A stretch of 56,540 nt of DNA from Pseudomonadota bacterium (GTDB lineage: Bacteria; Pseudomonadota; Gammaproteobacteria; Xanthomonadales; Rhodanobacteraceae): NCBI GenBank assembly GCA_023430685.1, contig JAEYZH010000132.1, positions 1 to 56,540 of the forward strand, read 5' to 3'. The notes below the pieces were generated by a model. The model had not been told where the DNA came from. It was given only the letters and a program-made list of their open reading frames with translations, and searched no databases. The translations under genes were made by a program, and so were the position numbers. Numbering within the stretch: the first letter of the stretch is position 1; every line of letters starts with the position of its first letter. Of the stretch, positions 1 through 7,633 are shown piece after piece.

Positions 1-476
1 GGCCTCGATTCACGCAGCGGCTGGGTGCTCGCGCTCGGCGCGGCGGAGGTCGCGGGCGCAGCCGCCGTGCGGCGCGCAGGCGCGGTCACCGGAGGATCGA
101 GCAGCACGGTGTATTCGCGCAGCAAGCGCCCCTTGGGCCAGTTCGCCTCGAGCAGGAAATCGAGGTAGGCATCGCGCACGGGATCCTGGCTCGTGACCTT
201 GATCACCGGGCCACTCTTGCCCTGCACGACGCTGAACTCGAGCGGCACGTTGAGGCGCGAGCGGCTGATGCCGATGCGCTCGAAATCCTCGGCCGTCGCG
301 AGGTTCACGAGCAGGCCCTCGGCCTCGCCGGCGGTTCCCTGGATCACCGGGATCTCCGCATCAAGCGGTTGATTGAGCTTGGATTTGACCTGGACGGGGC
401 CAAGGCCCAGCGCCAGTGCGTTCGTGCCGCCCAACGCGAGCGCGATGGCGAGCGGCAGTTGCAGCGGTCGTTTCAT
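1..476 (-). CDS. fimV: FimV-like pilus assembly/polar hub protein, 3'-truncated by window edge
   Basis: Only the N-terminal 158 codons are in the window; the gene runs off the left edge. Translating the minus strand from the ATG at 476 gives a signal peptide (MKRPLQLPLAIALALGG...ALA). A conserved FimV N-terminal region follows, starting LGLGPVQVKSKLNQPLDAEI and continuing to about residue 130, then an Ala/Pro/Thr-rich linker begins. FimV is an inner-membrane protein with a periplasmic peptidoglycan-binding region and supports type IV pilus assembly and polar organisation. It lies downstream of asd, as in Pseudomonas and Xanthomonas. A G-run (483-490) is the only ribosome-binding-like element. 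Confidence 0.85.
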   Translation of the reverse strand, partial: MKRPLQLPLAIALALGGTNALALGLGPVQVKSKLNQPLDAEIPVIQGTAGEAEGLLVNLATAEDFERIGISRSRLNVPLEFSVVQGKSGPVIKVTSQDPVRDAYLDFLLEANWPKGRLLREYTVLLDPPVTAPARRTAAAPATSAAPSASTQPLRESR

Positions 477-503
477 CTAGGCGTGCCCCCCGAGGCGTAG
501 GTG

Positions 504-527
504 CCGTTTCGGTCGATCTCGAAACGG
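504..527. promoter_or_regulatory. Inverted repeat in the fimV leader
   Basis: Perfect 8-bp arms CCGTTTCG (504-511) and CGAAACGG (520-527) flank an 8-nt loop. The repeat lies between the predicted fimV promoter and its ATG, so it would form a leader hairpin. It could also be a weak asd terminator or an operator. No U-tract follows on the minus strand, which argues against a classical terminator. Confidence 0.4.
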
Positions 528-545
528 GCTTATAACACAATCGTA

Positions 546-573
546 ACTATAGATCATACATACGATTTCGCAA
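546..573 (-). promoter_or_regulatory. Candidate sigma70 promoter for fimV
   Basis: Read on the minus strand, TTGCGA (573-568) is followed after 16 bp by TATAGT (551-546). This is the most AT-rich patch in the area. It would give a leader of about 65 nt before the fimV ATG at 476, so fimV could be transcribed independently of asd. It is a consensus match only. Confidence 0.45.
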
Positions 574-586
574 ACAGCGGCCTTGC

Positions 587-1606
587 TCACAGATGCGATT
601 TCACGAGCAGCTCGGCGACCTGCACCGCATTCAGTGCCGCTCCCTTGCGGATGTTGTCGGCGACGATCCACAGATCCAGGCCGCGCGGATGCGAGATGTC
701 CTCGCGGATGCGTCCGACATAGACCTCGTCGTTCCCGGCCGCGTGCGACACCGGCGTCGGATAGCCGCCGGCGATGCGCTCGTCGACGACCACGACGCCG
801 GGCGCCGCCGCGAGCAGTTCGCGCGCGCGCTCGGCGGTGATCTTCGTGCGCGTCTCCACGTGCACGGCTTCGGCGTGCCCGTGGAATACCGGCACGCGCA
901 CCGCGGTCGGGTTCACCTCGATCGACGCGTCCTCGAGGATCTTGCGCGTCTCCCACACCATCTTCATTTCCTCGCGCGTGTAGCCGTTGTCCTCGAACGC
1001 GTCGATCTGCGGGATCAGGTTGAACGCGATCTGCACCGGGAATTTCTTCGGCTGCACGTCCTGGAAGTTCAGCAGGGCTGCAGTCTGGCGACCGAGTTCG
1101 TCGATGCCCGAACGACCCGCGCCCGAGACCGACTGGTAGGTCGCGACGTTGATGCGCTCGATGCCGGCCTCGCGGTGGATCGGCGCGAGCGCGACCAGCA
1201 TCTGCATCGTCGAACAGTTCGGGTTCGCGATGATCCTGCGTCCGGCATGCAGCGCGATCGCATGCGGATTCACCTCGCTGACCACCAGCGGCACATCGTC
1301 CTGGTAGCGGAACTCCGAGGTGTTGTCGATCACGACCGCCCCCGCCGCGGCCGCGCGTGGCGCGTGTTCGCGTGAAACCGCGCCGCCGGCCGAGAAGAAC
1401 GCGATGTCGATGCCGTCGAAGTCGAACGCGGCGAGGTCGCGCACCGTGATGTCGCGATCGCCGAACCTGACCTTGCCGCCGGCGGAACGCCGGCTCGCGA
1501 GCGGAACGAGTTCACCGACCGGGAAGTCGCGCTCCGCGAGGATCGCGAGCAGTGCTTCGCCGACCGCGCCGGTCGCGCCGGCGATTGCGATGTTGTACGT
1601 GGGCAT
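587..1606 (-). CDS. asd: Aspartate-semialdehyde dehydrogenase
   Basis: 339 residues, normal for the family. The enzyme reduces L-aspartyl-4-phosphate to the semialdehyde using NADPH, feeding lysine/diaminopimelate, threonine and methionine synthesis in the cytoplasm. The N-terminal NADP-binding GATGAVG loop (about 10-16), the active-site Cys131 in NPNCST and the AGRSGIDEL region are intact. The ATG at 1606 follows aroC by only 30 bp. That gap is almost pure C on the coding strand, so there is no Shine-Dalgarno sequence. This suggests translation coupled to aroC or an unusual initiation signal. Confidence 0.97.
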   Translation of the reverse strand: MPTYNIAIAGATGAVGEALLAILAERDFPVGELVPLASRRSAGGKVRFGDRDITVRDLAAFDFDGIDIAFFSAGGAVSREHAPRAAAAGAVVIDNTSEFRYQDDVPLVVSEVNPHAIALHAGRRIIANPNCSTMQMLVALAPIHREAGIERINVATYQSVSGAGRSGIDELGRQTAALLNFQDVQPKKFPVQIAFNLIPQIDAFEDNGYTREEMKMVWETRKILEDASIEVNPTAVRVPVFHGHAEAVHVETRTKITAERARELLAAAPGVVVVDERIAGGYPTPVSHAAGNDEVYVGRIREDISHPRGLDLWIVADNIRKGAALNAVQVAELLVKSHL

Positions 1607-1636
1607 GGGGTTCCGGGGGCTGGGGCTGGGGGTGGG
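1607..1636 (+). other. G-quadruplex-type G-run array filling the aroC-asd gap
   Basis: Five G-runs occur at 1607-1610, 1615-1619, 1622-1625, 1628-1632 and 1634-1636, separated by 1-4 nt loops. This fits the G3+N1-7 quadruplex pattern on the plus (template) strand. The mRNA strand is correspondingly C-rich. The array abuts the asd start codon on one side and the aroC stop codon on the other. Confidence 0.7.
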
Positions 1637-2743
1637 TCAGGTGCCGGCGATGCGGGGGGCCACCTCGCCGACGTCGCCGCATTGGGCGCGGTGGCGCAGG
1701 GCCTGGTCCATCAACACGAGCGCGACCATCGCCTCGGCGATCGGTGTCGCGCGAATGCCGACGCAGGGATCATGGCGGCCCTTGGTTACCACCTCGACCG
1801 GCTCGCCCGCGAGGTCGACGCTGCGACCGGGCACCAGGATGCTCGAAGTCGGCTTCAGCGCAATCGACGCGCGCACCGGCTGGCCGCTCGAGATCCCGCC
1901 GAGGATGCCGCCCGCATGGTTGGACACGAATCCCCGCGGCGTGAGTTCGTCACGGTGCTGGCTCCCCTTCTGCGTGATCGCGGCGAAACCTGCGCCGATC
2001 TCGACGCCCTTGACCGCATTGATCGACATCAGCGCGGCCGCGAGTTCGCCATCGAGCTTGCCATAGACGGGCTCGCCCCAACCCGGCGGCACGTTCTCGG
2101 CGACGACGTCGACGCGCGCGCCGACCGAATCGCCGGACTTGCGCAATGCGGTGACGAAGGCCTCGAGCTCGGCGAGCATCGTCGCGTCGGGCCAGAAGAA
2201 CGGATTGGATTCGACCACGTCCCAGTCGATCGGCGCGAGTGATTCCGCGCGCGGGACGAGTTCGCCGATCTGCGCGAGATGGCCGCGCACGCGCACGCCA
2301 TGGCGTTCGGCCAGCCACTTCTTCGCGATGACCGCGGCCGCGACGCGCATCGTCGTCTCGCGCGCGGAGGAGCGCCCGCCGCCGCGCGGGTCGCGGATGC
2401 CGTACTTGTGCCAGTAGGTGTAGTCGGCGTGCCCGGGCCGGAACGTGTCGAGGAGGTCGCCGTAGTCCCTCGGGCGCGCGTCGGAGTTGCGCACGAGCAG
2501 CGCGATCGGCGTGCCGGTCGTGCGCCCCTCGTACACGCCCGACAGGATCTCGACCTCGTCGTCCTCGCGGCGCTGGGAGGTCCAGCGACTGCGACCGGTC
2601 GCGCGGCGATCGAGATCGCAGCGGAAATCCGCGGCCGCGAGCGCGAGACCCGGCGGACACCCGTCGACGACGCAACCGATCGCCGGCCCGTGGCTTTCGC
2701 CGAAGGTCGTGACGGTGAGCAGCTTTCCGAACGAATTGGACAT
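1637..2743 (-). CDS. aroC: Chorismate synthase
   Basis: 368 residues from the ATG at 2743. The enzyme converts EPSP to chorismate with reduced FMN, the last common step to aromatic amino acids, folate and quinones. The family signature GESHGPAIG is near the N-terminus, and the RRE, GGRSSARET and HAGGILGG blocks are present. An upstream in-frame ATG would add 35 residues translated from a GATTC-repeat region, so I chose the conserved MSNSFGK start. It lies between prmB and asd with 135 bp and 30 bp gaps and is probably co-transcribed with both. Confidence 0.97.
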   Translation of the reverse strand: MSNSFGKLLTVTTFGESHGPAIGCVVDGCPPGLALAAADFRCDLDRRATGRSRWTSQRREDDEVEILSGVYEGRTTGTPIALLVRNSDARPRDYGDLLDTFRPGHADYTYWHKYGIRDPRGGGRSSARETTMRVAAAVIAKKWLAERHGVRVRGHLAQIGELVPRAESLAPIDWDVVESNPFFWPDATMLAELEAFVTALRKSGDSVGARVDVVAENVPPGWGEPVYGKLDGELAAALMSINAVKGVEIGAGFAAITQKGSQHRDELTPRGFVSNHAGGILGGISSGQPVRASIALKPTSSILVPGRSVDLAGEPVEVVTKGRHDPCVGIRATPIAEAMVALVLMDQALRHRAQCGDVGEVAPRIAGT

Positions 2744-2751
2744 GGAAGGAA

Positions 2752-2812
2752 CCGGTATTCGGTACTCGGCATTCGAATCGGGGAATCGGGTATTCGCACC
2801 GCCGCTCCGCGG
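2752..2812. repeat. Intergenic GATTC/GGG-type short repeat
   Basis: Reiterated units such as GGTATTCGG, GGCATTCG, ATCGGGGAATCGGG and TATTCG fill the gap just upstream of the aroC start. Two further gaps in this window (16.2 kb and 31.0 kb) carry similar low-complexity repeats beside a start codon. It is non-coding. Confidence 0.55.
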
Positions 2813-2878
2813 ACACGGAGCAAGCCGGTGACGTGCGCGGGCAACCACGAGGCGCCCGAGGCAACGACACCCGCGATG

Positions 2879-3808
2879 CTACGCGCGCGCGGCCGCCGCT
2901 TCGCGGATCGCGTCCGCGTGTTCGAGCAGGTCGCGCCGATCGAGCAGGAACACGCCCATCTGGCCCACCTCGAACTCGATCCAGTTGAACGGCACGTCCG
3001 GCAGCATCCGCACGAGCGCGCGCTCGCTCTCGCCGACTTCGACGATCAGCACGCCGTCGTCGGACAGATGCGCGGGCGCATCGCGCAGGATGCGCAGCGC
3101 GAAATCGAGTCCATCATGCCCTGCGGCCAGGCCGAGGGCGGGTTCGTGGCCGTACTCGGGCGGCAGTTCCGCGAACTCCTGCTCGGTCACGTACGGCGGG
3201 TTGCTCACGATGAGGTCGTAGACCTCGCCCTCGAGCGCCGAGAACAGGTCCGAATGGATCGCCTGCACGCGCTCGCCGACGTCCTGGTAGGCGATGTTCA
3301 CGCGCGCGAGCGAGAGCGCGTCGTCGCTGATGTCGGCGAGGTCGACCTGCCAATCGGGGTTGTGCACGGCCATCGCGATGCCGATGCAACCCGATCCCGT
3401 GCACAAGTCGAGCGCGCGCGTGACTTCGCGCTCGTCGAGCCAGGGCGAGAACCCGCCGAGGATCAGTTCCGCGATCGGCGAGCGCGGCACCAGCGCGCGC
3501 GGGTCGGACTTGAACTTGAGTCCCGCGAACCACGCCTCACCGGTGAGGTAGGCGACCGGTCGATGTTCGGCGATGCGCCGCTCGACGAGTTCGAGCACCC
3601 GTTGCCGTTCCTCGGTCGTGAGGCGAGCCTGGCCGTACGCGGGCGAAAGATCGTGCGGCAGGTGCAGCGCATGCAGCACCAGGTGCGTCGCTTCGTCGAT
3701 CGCGTTGTCGTAGCTGTGGCCGAAGCAGAGGCCGGCCGCGCCGAAGCGGCTGGCACCGTAGCGGATGAAATCGACGATCGTCGCGAGTTCGCTGGTCACC
3801 GCAGGCAT
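2879..3808 (-). CDS. prmB: Ribosomal protein L3 N5-glutamine methyltransferase
   Basis: 309 residues. PrmB uses SAM to methylate the conserved glutamine of ribosomal protein L3 (PrmA methylates L11). An N-terminal helical domain is followed by a Rossmann methyltransferase with the SAM loop DLCTGSGCIGI (about 134-144). The catalytic NPPY (203-206) contacts the substrate glutamine. The PrmB assignment over PrmC rests on this NPPYVTEQEF block and on the adjoining aroC, its usual neighbour. The ATG at 3808 was chosen over upstream codons that overlap the divergent SCO1 gene. Confidence 0.93.
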   Translation of the reverse strand: MPAVTSELATIVDFIRYGASRFGAAGLCFGHSYDNAIDEATHLVLHALHLPHDLSPAYGQARLTTEERQRVLELVERRIAEHRPVAYLTGEAWFAGLKFKSDPRALVPRSPIAELILGGFSPWLDEREVTRALDLCTGSGCIGIAMAVHNPDWQVDLADISDDALSLARVNIAYQDVGERVQAIHSDLFSALEGEVYDLIVSNPPYVTEQEFAELPPEYGHEPALGLAAGHDGLDFALRILRDAPAHLSDDGVLIVEVGESERALVRMLPDVPFNWIEFEVGQMGVFLLDRRDLLEHADAIREAAAARA

Positions 3809-3827
3809 CCGGGCGGGAAGGCCATAC

Positions 3828-3854
3828 AGTATAAGGTGCGCCGCAGCGTACAAT
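3828..3854. promoter_or_regulatory. Divergent -10 elements between prmB and the SCO1 gene
   Basis: The 52-bp gap holds TATACT on the minus strand (3833-3828), facing prmB, and TACAAT on the plus strand (3849-3854), facing the SCO1 gene. The plus element ends 6 nt before the ATG at 3861, so transcription would begin at or near the start codon. Neither has a convincing -35. Confidence 0.35.
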
Positions 3855-3860
3855 CGGCGG

Positions 3861-4499
3861 ATGACCCCATCCATTTCGCATGGCCGCGCGTCCGCTACGG
3901 TCCTGATCGTCGTCGCCGCGGTTGCCGCCGCGTTCGGACTCTGGCTCGGCACGCGCAGCGCCGATCGCACCGCGCTGCCCGGGTTCCGCGCCGCGGTCGC
4001 CTACCCGGCTCCGCGTTCGCTGCCCGAATTCAGCCTCGAGCGCAGCGACCGCACGCCACTGACGCTGGCCGACTGGAAGGGACACTGGACAGTCGCGTTC
4101 TTCGGCTTCACGCACTGCCCGGACATCTGCCCGACCACGCTCGCGACGTTCAAGCAGGTCTGGAACCAGCTCGATCCCGCGACGCGCGCGCGGGTGCGAT
4201 TCGACTTCATCTCGGTCGATCCGCAACGCGACACGCCCGAGTTGCTGCACGCGTACGTCAGCTACTTCCATCCCGAGTTCGTCGCGGCGACCGGAAGCGA
4301 TGCCGAACTCACGCGCCTGACGCGCGCGCTCGGCCTGCTCTACACGCGCGGAGAATCCACGGACGGGCAATACAGCGTCGACCACAGCGCCTCGGCCGTG
4401 ATCATCGATCCCGATGGCCGCCAGGCGGGTCTGTTCCGGCCGCCGTTCGAAGCCGCTCCGATCGCGGCCGACCTCGCCGCGCTGGCGCGCACTCGATGA
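3861..4499 (+). CDS. SCO1/SenC family copper chaperone
   Basis: 212 residues. One N-terminal membrane segment (about 12-30) anchors a periplasmic thioredoxin-fold domain. The copper-binding set is complete: CPDIC (Cys86, Cys90) and His175 in VDHSASAV. SCO proteins deliver copper to the CuA site of cytochrome c oxidase or act as thiol reductases. The stop overlaps the psd start (ATGATGA), so the two genes are translationally coupled. There is no Shine-Dalgarno sequence and the transcript may be nearly leaderless. Confidence 0.92.
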   Translation: MTPSISHGRASATVLIVVAAVAAAFGLWLGTRSADRTALPGFRAAVAYPAPRSLPEFSLERSDRTPLTLADWKGHWTVAFFGFTHCPDICPTTLATFKQVWNQLDPATRARVRFDFISVDPQRDTPELLHAYVSYFHPEFVAATGSDAELTRLTRALGLLYTRGESTDGQYSVDHSASAVIIDPDGRQAGLFRPPFEAAPIAADLAALARTR

Positions 4500-5341
4500 T
4501 GCGGCCCGCCGTCCTGCTGCAGTACCTGCTGCCGCATCGCCTGCTGTCGCGCATCGTGATGTGGGCGACGCGCTGGCGGTTCGCGCCATGGAAGGACTTC
4601 CTGATCGGGCGCATCACGCAGGCCTACGACGTCGACCTTTCCGAGGCCGAGACCGCGGACCTCGCGGACTATCCGCACTTCAACGCGTTCTTCACGCGCG
4701 CGCTGAAACCCGGCGCGCGGCCGCTGGCCGAGGGTACCGACGTGGTTTCGTGCCCCGCGGACGGCAGGGTCAGCCAGGCAGGGCCGATCAGCGCGGGCCG
4801 CATCTTCCAGGCCAAGGGCCAGGACTTCAGCGTGGCTGAACTGCTCGCCGACGAAACCGCAGCCGCGCCCTACGCGAACGGCTCGTTCCTGACCGTGTAC
4901 CTGTCCCCGCGCGACTACCACCGCGTGCACATGCCACTCGCCGGCGATCTCGTCGAGACCGTGCACGTGCCCGGGCGGATCTTCAGCGTGGCGCCCTTCG
5001 CGGTCGCCGCGATCCCGCGGCTGTTCGCGCGCAACGAACGCCTGGTTTGCCACTTCAGCGGCGAGCACGGGCCGTTCGCCGTGGTGATGGTCGGCGCGAT
5101 CCTCGTGTCGGGCATCGAGACCACCTGGGGCGGCGTCGCGGTGCCGCCCTACGCGGACGCGATCACGCGACGACGCGCCGACGCACGTGGCGTCCACCTT
5201 GCCCGCGGCGCCGAGATGGCGCGCTTCAACATGGGCTCCACGGTGATCGTGCTGCTGCCCGAGTCCGGGCGCTTCGATCCTTCGCTGCGGCCGGAGCAGC
5301 CCGTCCGCATGGGCGAGGCCGTCGGACGGCTGCCGGCCTGA
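4496..5341 (+). CDS. psd: Phosphatidylserine decarboxylase proenzyme
   Basis: 281 residues. The enzyme decarboxylates phosphatidylserine to phosphatidylethanolamine at the inner membrane. The self-cleavage site FNMGST is present: cleavage between Gly247 and Ser248 would create the pyruvoyl group. Asp89 in PADG and His146 in YHRVHMP fit the proteolytic triad. Tandem ATGs at 4496 and 4499 overlap the SCO1 stop, and the first was taken. The length matches the type I bacterial enzyme. Confidence 0.95.
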   Translation: MMRPAVLLQYLLPHRLLSRIVMWATRWRFAPWKDFLIGRITQAYDVDLSEAETADLADYPHFNAFFTRALKPGARPLAEGTDVVSCPADGRVSQAGPISAGRIFQAKGQDFSVAELLADETAAAPYANGSFLTVYLSPRDYHRVHMPLAGDLVETVHVPGRIFSVAPFAVAAIPRLFARNERLVCHFSGEHGPFAVVMVGAILVSGIETTWGGVAVPPYADAITRRRADARGVHLARGAEMARFNMGSTVIVLLPESGRFDPSLRPEQPVRMGEAVGRLPA

Positions 5342-5382
5342 GCCCCCAGGACCCGGCGCCTTTGCATTCGCGGGGCAGCGGG

Positions 5383-5395
5383 GTCACAATGTGAC
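5383..5395. promoter_or_regulatory. Palindrome GTCACA-A-TGTGAC upstream of the 145-residue gene
   Basis: A perfect 6+1+6 inverted repeat, followed by a partial repeat CTTGTGACGC at 5408-5417. It lies about 115 bp before the ATG at 5510. TAGAAT at 5447-5452 is a possible -10 downstream of it. This looks like a small operator, but no regulator can be named. Confidence 0.35.
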
Positions 5396-5509
5396 GCGAT
5401 TCGGCAACTTGTGACGCACTGGACGTTCGTGGCGGCGCGGCTTGCCTAGAATCGCAATCGTCACAGGTTCCGCGGCACGCGAGCCGCGGACAGAACAGGG
5501 GGCAAGACC

Positions 5510-5947
5510 ATGCAATTCGTAACCCGATTGATCGCCTTGAGTCGCGCAGTGCAGCTGCGCAAGCAGTTCCGCGAAATCAACAAGGCGCTCGAGGACCTCG
5601 CGCCGACCGCCCGCCGCCAGCTCGCCGCGATCGCGCTGCGCGAGTTCGCGAACGCGTCCAAGAGCGAGTTCCCGCATCTGTATGCGACCCCGCCGGACGA
5701 GAAGTACCGTCCCTGGGGCAGCGGCACCGAGATCGGCCTCGAGCGCCTGCGTTCGGACAACATGCAGGTGCGCCTGCGCGGCGTCGCGCTGTGGCTGACC
5801 GTCGCCTACCACGAGACCAAGGATTCGCCGTTCGGCGAGCAGCGCGAGCTGCACCGCCAGGTCATGCGCTCGCTGCGTTCGCTCAAGGAAGCGATCCCGA
5901 GCAACGACCTCAATGCCTGGATGATCGGCGAGGCCGAAGCCGCCTGA
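5510..5947 (+). CDS. Uncharacterised small cytoplasmic protein
   Basis: 145 residues with a strong purine-rich ribosome site (AGGGGGCAAGACC) before the ATG. It has no signal peptide or membrane segment and is mainly helical by composition. It is basic at the N-terminus (LSRAVQLRKQFREINKALEDL), then has a central segment with YATPPDEKYRPWGSGTEIG. I recognise no domain and assign no function. It has its own upstream palindrome and a downstream terminator, so it is probably monocistronic. Confidence 0.8.
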   Translation: MQFVTRLIALSRAVQLRKQFREINKALEDLAPTARRQLAAIALREFANASKSEFPHLYATPPDEKYRPWGSGTEIGLERLRSDNMQVRLRGVALWLTVAYHETKDSPFGEQRELHRQVMRSLRSLKEAIPSNDLNAWMIGEAEAA

Positions 5948-5954
5948 GCACTGG

Positions 5955-5983
5955 CCGGGCCGACCCCCTGCGGCCCGGTTGTT
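5955..5983 (+). terminator. Rho-independent terminator after the 145-residue gene
   Basis: Stem CCGGGCCG/CGGCCCGG (5955-5962 and 5971-5978), with an 8-nt loop and a short T-rich tail TTGTT. It begins 8 bp after the stop codon and separates this gene from the convergent mltD-like gene. Confidence 0.7.
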
Positions 5984-6008
5984 CCCACGGCGGTCGGCGG
6001 CGGCGCGA

Positions 6009-7505
6009 TCAGCGCCCGCAAGCGGGCAGCTTCAACACCTGTCCTATCCGCAACGCATAACCCGGCGCGCGCAGGTTGTTCGCGCTCGCGATCTCGCGGA
6101 TGCTGCCGCAACCGGTCTTGCGCGAGATCGCGGCGACCGTATCGCCCTTGCGCACCGTGTACGACCGCCCGCCCGACGGCTTCGCGCGCGCGAGCGCCGC
6201 AGGTGGCGGCGACGGCACGATCGCCGAATGCAGCTCCGCCGCGAGTTCGGCCCAGCGCCCTGCCGCGCAGTTGCGCGCATAGACCGCTTCGAGCTGCCTG
6301 GGCACCGCGAGCTGCGTGCCGGCCGCGACCGTCTGTTGCGGATCGAGGTGCGCATTGAGGTTGCGCAAGGTGCGGAACCAGCCGTCCGGATGGCCCTCCT
6401 GGCCGAGGCAGATCGTGAGCTCGGCGATCGATGCGGGACGTTTCAGCGTGATGCTGCCCGGTGCGACCGCAGGCGTCGGCCAGGTGAGGTTGTAGCGCTC
6501 CGGATGCAGGAACAGCCAGGCGGCGGCGAGCACCATCGGCACGTACTCGCGCGTTTCCTGCGAGAGGTCGTAGTAGATCTTCGGATCCCAGAAGCTCGCG
6601 TCGCCGCCGACGCGCGCGACGCGTCGGCGCATCGCGCCTTCGCCGCCGTTGTAGGCGCCGATCACGAGTTCGAGGTTGTTGTTGAAGATCGCGAGCTGCT
6701 CGTTGATGTAGGCCGCGTTCGCGCGCGCGGACAGCTGCGGGTCGAAACGCTGGTCGAATCCGTCGACCGGTCGCAATCCGAAGCGCAGCCCGGTCGCATA
6801 CATGAACTGCAACGGCCCCGACGCGCCCGAGCGCGAGATCGCGTGCACCTTGCCACCCGATTCCTTCGCGAGCATGCCGAACAGCAAGGCCTCCGGCAGC
6901 CCGGCACGCTCGTATTCGGGAACCATCAGGTGGCGCATGTACTGGTAGTTTTCGTACGCGAGCAGCAGGTTCGGCCGGTATTGCGTGAGCCATTCCTCGA
7001 GCGCGGCCTTGACCGGCCCGTTGAGCGCGATGATGTCGCCGAGCTCGCGCCCCTTCAGCAGCGCGACCGAGCGGCCGAGCTGCGGCAGTCGCGCGATCAC
7101 CGGCGAGGTTTCGCCCGCGCCCGCGGTCGCCTCGGGCGTGCCCGCACCCGCATCGCCTTCCGAGAGGTCGCCCGCGCCGCCGACGCCCTGGCGCAGCAAG
7201 GCGTCGAACGCGGCGACGAAGCGCTGCTGGTCGCAGGTCGGGATCTCGGCGCAGCGCGTCGCCGCATCGCGCAGGTCGTCGAGCGCGGACTTGATGTCGG
7301 CCTGCGCCTTCGCGGTGTCGCCCGCGCGCAGCAACTCGATGCCCGCCGCGTAGCGCCGGCTGTCGGCTTCGAGCCGCGTATACAACGCGGCCGCCTCGGC
7401 GTCGCCGGTGGCCGTGCGCGGCGCGCCGTCGCGTGCAGGCGTGGCGGCGCAAGCGGCCACGAGGACGGCGGCGAGCAATGCGAATGATCTCGAGGGGAAC
7501 GGCAT
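6009..7505 (-). CDS. mltD: MltD-like membrane-bound lytic transglycosylase with LysM
   Basis: 498 residues. The N-terminus ends in a lipobox LVAAC (lipidated Cys19), predicting a lipoprotein. An SLT/goose-lysozyme-like domain contains the catalytic Glu215 in MLAKESGGK, then SGPLQFM and the GAYNGGEGAM block. Such enzymes cleave the MurNAc-GlcNAc bond with 1,6-anhydro formation. A single LysM is present (about 437-495, YTVRKGDTVAAISRKTG), where E. coli MltD has two. The region between SLT and LysM may hold a degenerate repeat. The symbol is by architecture. Confidence 0.88.
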   Translation of the reverse strand: MPFPSRSFALLAAVLVAACAATPARDGAPRTATGDAEAAALYTRLEADSRRYAAGIELLRAGDTAKAQADIKSALDDLRDAATRCAEIPTCDQQRFVAAFDALLRQGVGGAGDLSEGDAGAGTPEATAGAGETSPVIARLPQLGRSVALLKGRELGDIIALNGPVKAALEEWLTQYRPNLLLAYENYQYMRHLMVPEYERAGLPEALLFGMLAKESGGKVHAISRSGASGPLQFMYATGLRFGLRPVDGFDQRFDPQLSARANAAYINEQLAIFNNNLELVIGAYNGGEGAMRRRVARVGGDASFWDPKIYYDLSQETREYVPMVLAAAWLFLHPERYNLTWPTPAVAPGSITLKRPASIAELTICLGQEGHPDGWFRTLRNLNAHLDPQQTVAAGTQLAVPRQLEAVYARNCAAGRWAELAAELHSAIVPSPPPAALARAKPSGGRSYTVRKGDTVAAISRKTGCGSIREIASANNLRAPGYALRIGQVLKLPACGR

Positions 7506-7633
7506 CGGCGGCAGTCTTCGGCAAACGGAAGCCTCGAACGGTACCGGCCGCGGGCGCGGGCGGCAACCGTCGCGGCATCGTCGTTACAATCCGTCATCGC
7601 CGGCACCGCTGCCGCGCATCGAGGAGTGCGACC

